This document shows positions 8,241 through 17,523 of a stretch of DNA of 64,000 bases, one piece after another. The stretch's first letter is position 1, and every line of letters starts with the position of its first letter. The translations under genes and the position numbers were made by a program. The stretch is from positions 124,001-188,000 of the forward strand of contig JADKGB010000002.1 in assembly GCA_016717225.1 (NCBI GenBank). Direction: 5' to 3'. The notes beneath the pieces were generated by a model. The model searched no databases and was not told where the DNA came from. It worked only from the letters and a program-made list of their open reading frames with translations. The stretch is from Flavobacteriales bacterium (GTDB lineage Bacteria; Bacteroidota; Bacteroidia; Flavobacteriales_F; PHOS-HE28).

Positions 8241-9446
8241 ATGGGCTTTCCGAACACTCTTCGAGCTTGCGCGATCGTCGGCACGTTGGTACTTACCAGC
8301 GCTGCCGGCGTTCTCGCGCAGACCTTTCAGATCAACGGACGTGTGAAGGTGGACGGTGGTGCTTTGGAAGGAACAAAAGTGGTGGTGTACAAGAACGGAG
8401 AGAAGCAACGAACCGTGAACAGCGGCCTTACCAAGTTCTCCTTGGATCTGGACCTGAATGCTGACTACATCCTTTCATTCGAGAAAGAGGGGTTTGTTTC
8501 CAAGAAATTATCATTTGATACACACGCGCCTGCAGAAGCGATCGCGAACGGATTCACCCCTTTCGAATTCGCGGTGAACATCTTCAAACAGTACGACGAT
8601 GTGAATTCCGTGGTATTCAACCAACCTGTCGGCATGATCCGATTCAGCTCGGAGGCTGACGATTTCGACTACGACACCGACTATACCAAGAGTATACAAA
8701 GCGAATTGGAGAAGGCCATAGAGGAGGTCGCCAAGAAACAGGCGGAAGAGAAAGAAAAGGATGCCATAGCCGCCAAACAGGAAGAAGACGAAGCGAAAGC
8801 GCGTGCGAAAGCAGAAGCGCTACAAGCCAAGGCCGATGCAGAATCGGCAAAGCTGAAGGCCAAACAAGACAAAGAGGCTGCAGAAACAGCCAAGCGCGAG
8901 CAAATGCGCCTTGATGCTGAGGCCAAAAAAGCAGAACAAGAGCGCTTGGCCGCGGTGGAGAAAAAACCGAAAGAACAACCCGCTCCGAAAGCGGAGCCGA
9001 AACCCAAACCTGAACCAAAGAAGAAAGAGGAACCAGCCCCGGTGCAACCACCAGTATTGGCCAAGGTGAAGGCTCCAAAACCACCACCTGAGCCGCCTCC
9101 TGTAAAATTCGATCCTCTCATCACCAAGCTCCATGAGGGCTCCGAAGCACGTCGTTCCAACGGAGCGAACGAAATGGTGGAAGCTTCACCGGTTCAGCGC
9201 GCAAAAGAGAACGGATCAAGTGAAGCGAAACCCGCTTTGCCAGAGAAGACAATCGAGGTGGCACGGCATGAAGAGCTCATCGTGGAGCCTAATTCGGTTA
9301 CAACCCGGATCGATCTGGACAACGGCAAAGCCAAGACGGAGTATCGCAAGATCGTTCACAAATACGGGAGTGTTTTCTACTTCAAGGACGGGCAGAGCTG
9401 CACCAAGCTCACCTATGAGAACGAGGCCTTGGCCGAAACGAGGTAA
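8241..9446 (+). CDS. Secreted protein with carboxypeptidase-regulatory-like domain and TolA-like helix
   Basis: The 401-residue product has a signal peptide ending in GVLAQ, a beta domain of about 85 residues (FQINGRVKVDGGALEGTKVVVYKNG ... YILSFEKEGFVSKKL) typical of carboxypeptidase-regulatory-like or CNA-B folds, a long Ala/Lys/Glu-rich helix (about residues 155-245) like TolA, a Pro/Lys linker with repeated PKPEPK units, and a C-terminal domain (TRIDLDNGKAKTEYRKIVHKY ... FYFKDGQSCTK). In Bacteroidota such architecture occurs in periplasm-spanning envelope proteins. The exact job is unknown. It is the second cistron after the 37-residue peptide. Confidence 0.85.
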   Translation: MGFPNTLRACAIVGTLVLTSAAGVLAQTFQINGRVKVDGGALEGTKVVVYKNGEKQRTVNSGLTKFSLDLDLNADYILSFEKEGFVSKKLSFDTHAPAEAIANGFTPFEFAVNIFKQYDDVNSVVFNQPVGMIRFSSEADDFDYDTDYTKSIQSELEKAIEEVAKKQAEEKEKDAIAAKQEEDEAKARAKAEALQAKADAESAKLKAKQDKEAAETAKREQMRLDAEAKKAEQERLAAVEKKPKEQPAPKAEPKPKPEPKKKEEPAPVQPPVLAKVKAPKPPPEPPPVKFDPLITKLHEGSEARRSNGANEMVEASPVQRAKENGSSEAKPALPEKTIEVARHEELIVEPNSVTTRIDLDNGKAKTEYRKIVHKYGSVFYFKDGQSCTKLTYENEALAETR

Positions 9447-9450
9447 GGCT

Positions 9451-10725
9451 TTACCAGGCGTATTGCAGATCGATCGCAAGCGCCCGACCTCTTGCACGAT
9501 CGCTCAATAACCCGATCAGGTTTGGCGCGAGCAGACCAACCAACAAGTTCTTGCCCACCAACCGCTGGTAGCGGACACCGGTTCGCCACCCGCCAAAACC
9601 ACCATAGGAGACTTCACCACGAATTGAATTCCTTTCCGCGAACGAATGTTCAACGCCCAGCGATCCGTGAGGGTAATAGCCGGGGAGGTTTCTTACATCC
9701 ACCTCGGCGCTCAATTCGAATTGATGCGCACATTTCACACTGACCCTTGCGTTCATTCGAACCGGCAATAGGCGTAAAAAAGCACCACGCACATACCCGA
9801 GACCCAAGGAGTCTTGGAGATCCGTTGAGCCGGTGATGGACGCATTGAGATCGAAAACGTCATCCACTTGAATGCCTTCGTATACGAGAATGGAGTCTTT
9901 CGGTATTCGAAGGCTGTTCTCGTTCCATACGATGGCACCCAGGTCCTGAATACCGAACGTGAACGACGCTTCCCGGTGGCACAAATTGAACCGTTGGTTC
10001 ACTTCGGCTCCCAACGCCGCTCCAATTCCATTGTTGCTCAAGCCAGGAGGAGCTGCAGTATCGCTGCGGGCATAATTCCCCTCCAGGTCAAGCCTCAAAT
10101 AGCGACCATCGATAGCGGTGAAAAGATCCGCGCGATCAATGCGAGCAGCGTTCAAGGACTGCCCATTCACCAATTGTAGCATCAGAAATGATCGCGTCTC
10201 CTTGTCCTCGATACCGAATCCGAACGTCTGATAGCGAACCTGTTCCAAAGCGGTGGGCGCTAATTCCGCGGTCGCATTCTCAAAATCGGCATTGCCGAAG
10301 AACGTGGTGCGGTAGAGATCATCAGAGAAGCGCAGCCCCATAACATCATGGTAGGTTATAGAAATGCGGGGGCGCATGTTGCCGTTGCCCCATAACGAAT
10401 CACCCCAGGCATAACTCAAATTGGCTTCCAAGGTGTACCCAGCGCGACTTTGCTGATCCGTTCTCCCTTCGGAGCGTTGGCGAGTTTCGCGGTCCAGTGT
10501 TGCACCCTGCCACAGACCGAGCACAAGGTCGTTACGCAAGGTGTTGGAGTCGTAAAAACCTTTCGCCTCGAATTTCAGGAAGTGATCAGCATTCGCCAGT
10601 GGCCATGCCATAATGCCACAGGTATCGGCCTTGGTCGGGGTTCCGGAAAGGCTGTCCGGATCTTGCGCGGAGGCAGACCAGGTCACGAAGCAGAAACCAG
10701 TAACTACCAACCAGCCTCTACTCAT
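9451..10725 (-). CDS. Outer-membrane beta-barrel protein (DUF5723-like)
   Basis: The frame starts at ATG 10725 (MSRGWLVVTGFCFVTWSASAQ, signal peptide) or ATG 10731; both overlap the end of the upstream lipoprotein gene by 8-14 bases. Alternating hydrophobic strands run through the 424 residues and end in AIDLQYAW, with the terminal aromatic expected of an outer-membrane barrel. The pattern ADHFLKFEAKGFYDSNTLRN and later HEGSL-like strands fits the DUF5723 group of Bacteroidota barrels. With the lipoprotein upstream it probably forms an envelope pair, but its substrate is unknown. Confidence 0.75.
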   Translation of the reverse strand: MSRGWLVVTGFCFVTWSASAQDPDSLSGTPTKADTCGIMAWPLANADHFLKFEAKGFYDSNTLRNDLVLGLWQGATLDRETRQRSEGRTDQQSRAGYTLEANLSYAWGDSLWGNGNMRPRISITYHDVMGLRFSDDLYRTTFFGNADFENATAELAPTALEQVRYQTFGFGIEDKETRSFLMLQLVNGQSLNAARIDRADLFTAIDGRYLRLDLEGNYARSDTAAPPGLSNNGIGAALGAEVNQRFNLCHREASFTFGIQDLGAIVWNENSLRIPKDSILVYEGIQVDDVFDLNASITGSTDLQDSLGLGYVRGAFLRLLPVRMNARVSVKCAHQFELSAEVDVRNLPGYYPHGSLGVEHSFAERNSIRGEVSYGGFGGWRTGVRYQRLVGKNLLVGLLAPNLIGLLSDRARGRALAIDLQYAW

Positions 10726-12352
10726 CACCATTCACGATGTAATTACCCTCCAACGATACCACGATATCGATCGTGTACCCACTTCGCAATTGCACAGGTT
10801 GTGGTTGGCCTGCTGTGTTGAACGTGGCCCTGATCTTCAATCGTGCGCCGTCAGGACCGGCAGAAGATCCAGGATAGAACAGGTCCAGTTGCTCTTTGGT
10901 GATGACAAAATCCACTTGACTTTCAACGCTGTTCGAAACCAGACCACTTCCATTCACCTGAGCAGAATTAATGATGCCGCCGGGTGGAAGGAGGGCCAAT
11001 ACGGCTTCTTCGCTATCAACGATCTCCAATGCCAGTGTCGCCGAGAACGGAAAATGGTTCGTGGCGAACACATGCAACGTACCACCTTGCAACGCGTGAT
11101 CGGTGAGTGTACCTGTGAGATCGATGTTGGTGATCGCAGCCACTGCAAGGTCGGCAGCGGCAAGCCGCAAGGGAATTTCCACTTCCAGGTCGGCCGCCAG
11201 GGTGCTTTCGTAATAGAAGAAATCGTTCCCGTTGCTCACATCTCCCAATGGGTCTATGGTGACATCCAGGTCATAGGCAATGCCTGTGGGCAGGTTCTCG
11301 ATAAAGGGAATGATATTGCTGTTACCGGCATTGATGAAGTAGTTGTTCAGCGCAGACTGGAACGAGGATCCGAGGTCCAAAGCGCGATCCAAGTTGATCG
11401 GGCCAGAGGTGATCGGATGCACCAGGTCCACTGTGGTTGATGTGTTCGTATTTACGGACCGCAGGTAGTTGATGTGCGCGCGTGCATCAACACCCAACCC
11501 ATTGCGCACTTTCAGCCTAGCGGTGGCATCCTCCAATGCCAGCATGCCACTGATATTCTCAAAAAGGTCGAGTTGGGTGGTGTCCGGATCGATCGCGATC
11601 TCGCGCATTCCAAAATACCCACGAGCATAGGCAGGCACGATCCCATTGTATCGTATGATCGCTTCCAGACTATCGGCCTGGCCCATTTGCACAGTTGGGC
11701 CGTTGATATCCGTCGTGAACGTAAGGTTGGTCGTCAAGGTGTTCACGTCATTGAAGCCGGGACCGCGCAGATCGAACACATATCCGTCCAGTGGCCGAAC
11801 TTCAACAAAACTGGAAGGTGCGGCACTACTGCCTGATGGGACCACTACCTGTAAAGCGAGAGATGAGCCGCCCAAGGTGGCTCCCGGAAGACCAAAATCG
11901 CCGACAACATTCGTTTGTAGACGGTTCACCATTTCCAATTTCAGCGTCCCGGAACGAACGCGCAACTCGCGCAATTCGAGCTGGTCAAGGTCGAATCTCG
12001 TCACATCGTTCGTGTTCGAGAAATTTGTTCCTGGGAAAAGAGTGAGCATGAACGGAGGAGGGACATCCGGGAAATAGGAATACCGGAAACTGGTATCCGG
12101 TGCTTGGAGGATCGTATCGAGCTTCAGCGCGAACAACTGGGAGTTGTACACGAGGGATACATTTCCAGAAGCGTCAGCAGTGAGCAGTGAATCCGGAACC
12201 AGGTCGGCAATGGTCAGCGTGGTACGTATCAATGGAACAGCTACGTCAATATCCCATTTTGGCCCTGAAGGCTCTTTTTTGCACGCCGTGAAGACAAATA
12301 GGAGGCCGGTCGAAAGGGAGGCAACCGATGCGAGCGAGCTGCGTTCTAACAT
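10718..12352 (-). CDS. Large beta-rich lipoprotein
   Basis: The start at 12352 (MLERSSLASVASLSTGLLFVFTACKKE) gives a lipoprotein signal with the acceptor cysteine in FTAC; an extension to 12385 adds non-signal residues. The mature 520 residues are beta-rich (WDIDVAVPLIRTTLTIADLV, repeated LNTDLTF-like strands) with no catalytic motif. Similar proteins in Bacteroidota are paired with a DUF5723-like barrel, and here the barrel gene overlaps the 3' end. Likely located on the outer membrane's inner leaflet or surface. Function unknown. Confidence 0.8.
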   Translation of the reverse strand: MLERSSLASVASLSTGLLFVFTACKKEPSGPKWDIDVAVPLIRTTLTIADLVPDSLLTADASGNVSLVYNSQLFALKLDTILQAPDTSFRYSYFPDVPPPFMLTLFPGTNFSNTNDVTRFDLDQLELRELRVRSGTLKLEMVNRLQTNVVGDFGLPGATLGGSSLALQVVVPSGSSAAPSSFVEVRPLDGYVFDLRGPGFNDVNTLTTNLTFTTDINGPTVQMGQADSLEAIIRYNGIVPAYARGYFGMREIAIDPDTTQLDLFENISGMLALEDATARLKVRNGLGVDARAHINYLRSVNTNTSTTVDLVHPITSGPINLDRALDLGSSFQSALNNYFINAGNSNIIPFIENLPTGIAYDLDVTIDPLGDVSNGNDFFYYESTLAADLEVEIPLRLAAADLAVAAITNIDLTGTLTDHALQGGTLHVFATNHFPFSATLALEIVDSEEAVLALLPPGGIINSAQVNGSGLVSNSVESQVDFVITKEQLDLFYPGSSAGPDGARLKIRATFNTAGQPQPVQLRSGYTIDIVVSLEGNYIVNGDE

Positions 12353-12408
12353 AGGCAGGCAATGTAGATCGACGGAAGGTACCACAGGGTATTGGACGTC
12401 CGGATCGC

Positions 12409-12417
12409 TACTTTCGC
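12409..12417 (+). promoter_or_regulatory. Candidate -7 box TACTTTCGC for the DUF4199 gene
   Basis: TACTTTCGC ends 31 bases ahead of the ATG at 12449. The same octamer-like box precedes guaA, paaI and the tRNA-Ser in this window (see finding). A TTG lies upstream (12392) but the spacing is shorter than usual. Confidence 0.4.
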
Positions 12418-12448
12418 TGCACAGTTCGGATGAAAAGGTCGGATCATC

Positions 12449-12895
12449 ATGTTACGTGAGCGCCGGATCTTACTGCCGTGGATCGCCAGTGCTGTCTTGA
12501 TGTATGGCTTGTCGTATCTGTGGCATGGTGTGGCACTGAACGATTTGCGCGAATTGCGCATACCGATAGGCCTTTATCTGGGCCTTTCTGGGTTGGCCTA
12601 CCTGATCATCGGACTGGGTATAACGATCGCAACCCACCAGGGAATTCAGCATAATTGGATCGGACTGAAGCAGGGCTTTCCGCTCAAAGGCATGCTCGTT
12701 GGCGCTATTATCGGATTCATTGTGTTCTTGCTGGCCTTCCTCTTCGGTATGTCGTTCACCGATCGGGGTATGATCTACATCGTGGTGGATGTGCTTTGGC
12801 AGATGGCCGAGCAAGCTTTGGGAGGCTTGATAGTTGCCCTTGGGATCATCTACGACCTGCATCAGAGTTTTATCGAGAACGAGCGCGCTCGCTAG
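12449..12895 (+). CDS. DUF4199-type inner-membrane protein
   Basis: The 148-residue product has four predicted membrane spans: ILLPWIASAVLMYGLSYLW, IPIGLYLGLSGLAYLIIGLGI, MLVGAIIGFIVFLLAFLFGMSF and EQALGGLIVALGIIYDL. The overall length, hydrophobicity and C-terminal charged tail (ENERAR) fit the DUF4199 group, though the usual signature is weak. No enzymatic residue is visible. It is divergent from the lipoprotein gene at 12352. Its role in the membrane is unknown. Confidence 0.7.
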   Translation: MLRERRILLPWIASAVLMYGLSYLWHGVALNDLRELRIPIGLYLGLSGLAYLIIGLGITIATHQGIQHNWIGLKQGFPLKGMLVGAIIGFIVFLLAFLFGMSFTDRGMIYIVVDVLWQMAEQALGGLIVALGIIYDLHQSFIENERAR

Positions 12896-12928
12896 CGATC
12901 CCGCTTGATCTCGCCTTCGTTTCGGTCA

Positions 12929-14201
12929 TCACTGCCGGTATTTTCCTTTGAACACCCGTTCGATCATCGCGGAATACTCCTGCTCGCGCGCGTTGACCCC
13001 TGGTTCGTAGAACGTCTTTCCGCTGATGTCATCGGGAAGGAACTCTTGCTCACCAGCGTGCCCTGGCTGATCATGGCTGTATTTGTAGTTGATCCCGTAG
13101 CCCATATCCTTCATCAACTTGGTGGGCGCATTGCGCAGGTGAAGGGGGAACTGGTAGATCACCGCTTTTCTTCACTTCCCCTTGCGCCGCGGCGATCGCC
13201 ATATAGGCGCTATTGCTCTTTGGCGAACAAGCCAGGTAGACAGCACACTGGCTAAGGATGATACGGCTTTCCGGCCATCCGATCATTTGCACGGCTTGCA
13301 TGGTGGTCGTCGCCATCAAGAGCGCATTGGGGTTGGCATTGCCAATATCCTCGCTCGCAAGGATCAACATGCGACGTGCTATGAAGACCGTGTCCTCACC
13401 GCCTTCTACCATACGCGCCAGCCAGTACACCGCTGCATTGGGATCGCTACCGCGCATGCTCTTGATGAACGCGCTAACAATGTCATAATGCTGTTCGCCC
13501 TGCTTATCATACCGTGCTGCATTGCTCTGCACCACTTCCATCACAAGCGCATCGGTGATGATCGGCGGATCGCCACCTGCCTTCACGCACAATTCGAATG
13601 TGTTCAGTAACCGGCGGGCATCTCCACCACTAGCCCGCATCAGGGCCTCTGTTTCTCTCAGTTCAATTGGACGGTCCTTCAACTGAGCATCAGAACGCAT
13701 GGCACGCTGAAGCAGGTCTTGCAATTGTTCCTCTGCCAACGGCTTCAGTGTATAAACTTGGCAGCGGGAGAGTAGCGCACTGATCACCTCGAACGATGGG
13801 TTCTCCGTGGTGGCTCCGATCAGCGTGATCGTTCCCTTTTCCACTGCGCCGAGCAACGAGTCTTGCTGTGCCTTGCTGAAGCGATGGATCTCGTCGATGA
13901 AAAGCACCGCGCTACGGGAGAACAATCCCGCGCCGCCGGCTTGATCGATCACCTCCCGAACATCTTTCACACCACTATTGATGGCGCTAAGCGAATGAAA
14001 AGGCCTCTTCAGGCGCTCCGCGATCAAGCGGGCCAAGGTTGTTTTTCCAACACCCGGCGGGCCCCACAGGATCATGCTCGGCAGCATTCCGCCCGCTAGT
14101 GCCTTGCGCAAGATCCCCTCTGGCCCCACAAGATGTTCTTGGCCAACGACCTCGTCCAGGTCACGGGGTCTCATACGTTCGGCGAGGGGTGCGCTGTCCA
14201 T
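12929..14201 (-). CDS. rarA: Replication-associated recombination ATPase RarA/MgsA, frameshifted near its C-terminus
   Basis: The first 360 residues (MDSAPLAERMRPRDLDEVVGQEHL) are a RarA/MgsA AAA+ ATPase with Walker A GPPGVGKT at about 47-54, Walker B LFIDEIHRFSKAQQ and sensor 1 TTENPSF. This clamp-loader-like protein acts at stalled forks. After SGDLPVP the minus-strand frame turns into an unrelated stretch ending at 13071, while the true C-terminal domain (LHLRNAPTKLMKDMGYG ... EQEFLPDDISGKTFYEPG) continues in another frame to 12929. One extra C in the run of five Cs at 13143-13148 explains this. An insertion error is most likely, since both halves are well conserved. Confidence 0.85.
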
Positions 14202-14244
14202 GTTCACGTGGCAAAGGAAGGGCTCACTACACTTGCATCACACA

Positions 14245-14676
14245 ATGGCACATATCCTGGTCCTGAACGGCCCGAACCTGAACTTGCTCGGTACGCGGGA
14301 AACTGAACTTTATGGTACACGGTCGTTTGATGACTACCTCGTCGAACTGCGTTCAACTTTTTCTGGCCATACCATCGATCTCGTACAGAGCAACATCGAA
14401 GGTGAGTTGATAAATGCACTTCAAGGTGCTATTGGCAACTATTCCGGTGTTGTTCTGAACGCGGGTGGATTCAGCCATACGAGTGTGGCCATTCGTGACA
14501 CGATCGCCTGGCTATCACTTCCAGTTGTGGAAGTTCACATCAGCAATATCCATGCACGTGAAGAATTCCGTGAGCGCTCGATCACAGGGGCCAAATGCGT
14601 GGGTGTGATCACCGGTTTCGGAATGGATGGATATCGCTTGGCGATCGATCACCTGCTCACGCGCGGCGTGAAGTGA
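14245..14676 (+). CDS. aroQ: 3-dehydroquinate dehydratase, type II
   Basis: The 143-residue product starts MAHILVLNGPNLNLLGTRE; the tyrosine in ELYG (residue 23) and the histidine in VEVHISN (residue 98) are the catalytic pair of type II dehydroquinases. It performs step three of the shikimate pathway, dehydrating 3-dehydroquinate in the cytosol. The start codon is ATG 14245; upstream in-frame residues belong to no conserved N-terminus. It diverges from rarA, whose start is only 43 bases away, and its last 20 bases overlap the convergent glycosyltransferase gene. Confidence 0.95.
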   Translation: MAHILVLNGPNLNLLGTRETELYGTRSFDDYLVELRSTFSGHTIDLVQSNIEGELINALQGAIGNYSGVVLNAGGFSHTSVAIRDTIAWLSLPVVEVHISNIHAREEFRERSITGAKCVGVITGFGMDGYRLAIDHLLTRGVK

Positions 14677-15697
14677 AGGCTCGTTGGTCAAGTTGCGGAA
14701 ACGTCTTCTGGCCGAGGATGAACCGATCGTAAGCCACGCTGCGGGTATATTGACCAGTAAGGTCGACGTCCTTTTCCAACTTCGCCAGGCGTTTTCTTTC
14801 GCGCAACAAAGCCGGAAGTCGTTTGCAGAAGTGCCGGTGTGCACGACCTACTACCCACGCATGGTCGGAATGTCCTTCCAGCAGGAATTTCAGGGCGGCG
14901 AAATCATCGAGGATGAACCGGCGCAGGATCCGGCCAAAGATCCATCGTGAACGCAAGTTCTTTGTGAGGACGCAAAGACTATTTCGAAAATTGAGATAGG
15001 TCTTGCGCGTGCTTCCATAGCCAAGCGCGCCGCCGCCCACGTGGTATACTTTCGAGGAACTCGTGTAGCCGATACGCCAGCCTGTGCGACGCAACCGCCA
15101 GCACAGATCGATCTCTTCCATGTGGGCGAAAAGCTGGTCATCGAACCCGCCTGCTTCATGGAACGCCTTGCTTCGGACCATCAAGCAGGCACCAGTGGCC
15201 CAAAAAACCTCATGGTCGTCATCGTACTGCCCTGTGTCCTTCTCCGTTATTTCGAAAATGCGCCCGCGGCAGAAAGGATAGCCATTGCGATCGATGAAAC
15301 CACCTGCAGCACCAGCGTGCTCGAAGCGCGCGGGATCCGCGTGACTCAATACTTTGGGTTGGCAAGCAGCCATGCGCGGGTCGCGATCCAGCATTGCACG
15401 GAGCCCGCGAACCCAGCCTGGTGTTACTTCCACATCGGAATTCAGCAGTACGTAGAATTCAGCTTCGACCTGTTTCAGGGCTTCGTTGTAACCGCCAGCG
15501 AAACCCCGGTTCTCCGGCATTTGGACCACTTCCACCTCGGGTGCGTTAGCACGTATCCAAGAAACTGAACCATCCGTACTCCCGTTGTCGGCAACAATTA
15601 CCCGAGCATCGTTTTTCGACAGTTCTACGACATTCAACAAGAAGCGACGAAGCCATTGCTCCCCGTTCCAGTTAAGGATCACTATCGCCGTATCCAT
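14657..15697 (-). CDS. Family-2 glycosyltransferase
   Basis: The 346-residue protein starts MDTAIVILNWNGEQW, the typical GT2/GT-A fold opening, followed by ADNGSTDGS, ENRGFAGGYNEAL and LLNSDVEV, the last containing the DxD-like metal site. FWATGACLMVRSKAF and EEIDLCWRLRRTGW are the acceptor-loop and ED-type motifs. This rhamnosyltransferase-like branch builds cell-surface polysaccharide from nucleotide sugars on the cytosolic face. No polysaccharide locus is next to it. It overlaps aroQ tail to tail by 20 bases. Confidence 0.92.
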   Translation of the reverse strand: MDTAIVILNWNGEQWLRRFLLNVVELSKNDARVIVADNGSTDGSVSWIRANAPEVEVVQMPENRGFAGGYNEALKQVEAEFYVLLNSDVEVTPGWVRGLRAMLDRDPRMAACQPKVLSHADPARFEHAGAAGGFIDRNGYPFCRGRIFEITEKDTGQYDDDHEVFWATGACLMVRSKAFHEAGGFDDQLFAHMEEIDLCWRLRRTGWRIGYTSSSKVYHVGGGALGYGSTRKTYLNFRNSLCVLTKNLRSRWIFGRILRRFILDDFAALKFLLEGHSDHAWVVGRAHRHFCKRLPALLRERKRLAKLEKDVDLTGQYTRSVAYDRFILGQKTFPQLDQRAFTSRRA

Positions 15698-15754
15698 GCT
15701 ATTGCCCCGTACCGCTCGCAGGCGGCAAAAGTGGACAACGAATTCGCAACGTGA

Positions 15755-17200
15755 TCAGTGCGGCCGTAAGAAATTGTCCTCAACACGCTGCCCTTCAACC
15801 GAAAAGACCCGCCTGCCGTCGCTTTGGCCTGCCGGACCCAGTGGAGCGCTCAATTGAGCCTGCCAGTTATAGTTCTTCAACTCACCAGGTATCTCCGAGT
15901 GCATCAATTCCCAACATCCGATGCCAACGTTCTGCTGCCAGAAAACGAAACGCTTGTCGGAGTATCGCCCTGCGCGGTAATAGTGCCAGATCACATAAGG
16001 CAATTGCTTGTTGTCCTGGCTTCCATCCACAACCGTGCTCGGCAACCCATATTTGAGAAAGGTTATGCCTCGATCGCTCTCGTACCCTTTCTGATTGCGG
16101 CAACCGTACATTCTGTTCGCGTTCACCACTTGTGCGTAGTAGCTCTTCCATGCCCGTTCAGGATCGAACCCATCCCGGTTTGCCCAGAACGTGTATAAAA
16201 ACCGCTTCATCAATTCTAAGTTCTTGTCCTTCCATCGGTCATCGATCATGCGCCGTTCCAGGTCATCGGCTATTGGACGCAAACAAGCTACGTGCTCGGC
16301 CAGGGTGTCAGGGTCATTGATCCGGTCAACGAAGGTGTTGGAGACCACTACATTCTGAAGCGCGTTCATGTCGTACTGCAGTGGATTGTTCCGTTGAATG
16401 AATTGTTCTTGCCTTGCCAGAACCTCGCCTTTATGATCCGCCACTTCTACAGAAAGCAGGTAGTTGCCTGAGGGCAATTGGTCGATCGGGAACTCGGCCG
16501 CGATCGGAACTACAGATGCTCCCTTCACACGAAGCGCGCGTCTGAATTCCCCTTTCACCATCTTGGTCTCGTAGGTTTCGATCTGGTAGCTGAGCGAGAA
16601 AAGACTGTCCCGTCCGAAAGTTGCCTCCGTACCATAAACCTCTGCATAAAAACCAACTTTGGTTACATCGGCAGGGTAGTACGTGCCGGCAAATGGTACC
16701 GGGATCGCATTGCCCTTTTCATCCTTTCGACTACCTGTGGTAAGCATCAGGTCGCTGAACGATATCCCTTGAGGCAATGTGGGAAGTACAAGAGGGCCAC
16801 GCCACTGAGAAAGATTGTCAGCTGGGCCATTCACATCCACAAGCTCGATGGTGAGCACATAGTTGCCTGCAGGCAACAGGAAGTGTTCATCCACCAGAAA
16901 ATCACTTGTTATCGTATCACTTCGCTCAGGGCCGAGGATATCCGATTTCCGATAATCGACAATTGCCGAATCGAGTTCGATCAACGTAAGTGCCTCGATG
17001 TGAGGCTGTCGTTTTCCGCTCTCATTGGTCTTCCAAATAGCGGTACCACCCAGAACGCTGATGTGCACGTCCAACTGCTCTCCTTTCCCTTCCACGTGGA
17101 AGCGCTTGCTTTCTACAACCGCATCGAGCGTTGATCTCTGCTGGGCAATACCACCTGCTGCCAGCAGACTAAACAATATGAAGAGCGAGTTCCGGGTCAT
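15755..17200 (-). CDS. Secreted GWxTD-domain protein
   Basis: The 481-residue product has a signal peptide (MTRNSLFILFSLLAAGGIAQ). The C-terminal part carries the GWxTD-domain signature in modified form: FWANRDGFDPERAWKSYY, then GYESDRGITFLKYGLPS, where GYESD replaces GWxTD. The first 270 residues are beta-rich and often found in this family (SGNYLLSVEV, AGNYVLTIELV). GWxTD proteins are periplasmic and of unknown function, frequent in Bacteroidota and Acidobacteriota. It has no obvious partner in the adjacent genes. Confidence 0.85.
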   Translation of the reverse strand: MTRNSLFILFSLLAAGGIAQQRSTLDAVVESKRFHVEGKGEQLDVHISVLGGTAIWKTNESGKRQPHIEALTLIELDSAIVDYRKSDILGPERSDTITSDFLVDEHFLLPAGNYVLTIELVDVNGPADNLSQWRGPLVLPTLPQGISFSDLMLTTGSRKDEKGNAIPVPFAGTYYPADVTKVGFYAEVYGTEATFGRDSLFSLSYQIETYETKMVKGEFRRALRVKGASVVPIAAEFPIDQLPSGNYLLSVEVADHKGEVLARQEQFIQRNNPLQYDMNALQNVVVSNTFVDRINDPDTLAEHVACLRPIADDLERRMIDDRWKDKNLELMKRFLYTFWANRDGFDPERAWKSYYAQVVNANRMYGCRNQKGYESDRGITFLKYGLPSTVVDGSQDNKQLPYVIWHYYRAGRYSDKRFVFWQQNVGIGCWELMHSEIPGELKNYNWQAQLSAPLGPAGQSDGRRVFSVEGQRVEDNFLRPH

Positions 17201-17274
17201 GTTCCAAAGATAGACGTGTGAGAAAGTCGATCATATCCGTTCCTTGTTCATAACCGTCCGTTGCTTGCTCTCCA

Positions 17275-17283
17275 TACTTTCGC
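17275..17283 (+). promoter_or_regulatory. Candidate -7 box TACTTTCGC for tRNA-Ser
   Basis: TACTTTCGC ends 35 bases upstream of the tRNA 5' end at 17319. It is the same motif seen before guaA and paaI. No well-spaced TTG was found upstream. Confidence 0.35.
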
Positions 17284-17318
17284 GGCACCATTTTTCAAGT
17301 TAAGTCGCTTGATCACCT

Positions 17319-17405
17319 GGAGAGGTGGCAGAGTGGTTGAACGCGGCGGTCTTGAAAACCGCTTTACTCGCAAGGGTAACGGGGGTTCGAATCCCTCCCT
17401 CTCCG
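17319..17405 (+). tRNA. tRNA-Ser (anticodon TGA)
   Basis: An 87-base cloverleaf: acceptor stem GGAGAGG/CCTCTCC with a G discriminator, D-arm GCAGAGTGGTTGAACGC, anticodon stem GCGGT/ACCGC with loop CTTGAAA (TGA at 17353-17355), a long variable arm (TTTACTCGCAAGGGTAAC region) and the T-loop GGTTCGAATCC. The long variable arm and the anticodon mark a class II tRNA-Ser. No CCA is encoded. A hairpin follows directly. Confidence 0.95.
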
Positions 17406-17413
17406 CTGTGCCT

Positions 17414-17442
17414 GAAGCCGCCATTCGATAGATGGCAGCTTC
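17414..17442 (+). terminator. Hairpin terminator after tRNA-Ser
   Basis: GAAGCCGCCA (17414-17423) pairs with TGGCAGCTTC (17433-17442) with one mismatch and a 9-base loop. A TTCGTTCC tail follows. It sits 8 bases past the tRNA. Confidence 0.6.
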
Positions 17443-17523
17443 TTCGTTCCAATGATCGGCAGCACGTCTTCGGTCTTGCTTGGTGTGTTGAACTGATACG
17501 ATCCTCTTGCCGAACTTCGCCCA

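Noticed and set aside
8681..9160. Minus-strand Ser/Phe/Ala-rich frame opposite the TolA-like helix
   Set aside because: It is the antisense of a repetitive Lys/Ala/Glu coding region, a common source of long spurious frames.
13182..13610. Plus-strand frame opposite rarA
   Set aside because: It overlaps the conserved rarA ATPase on the other strand and has no recognizable domain.
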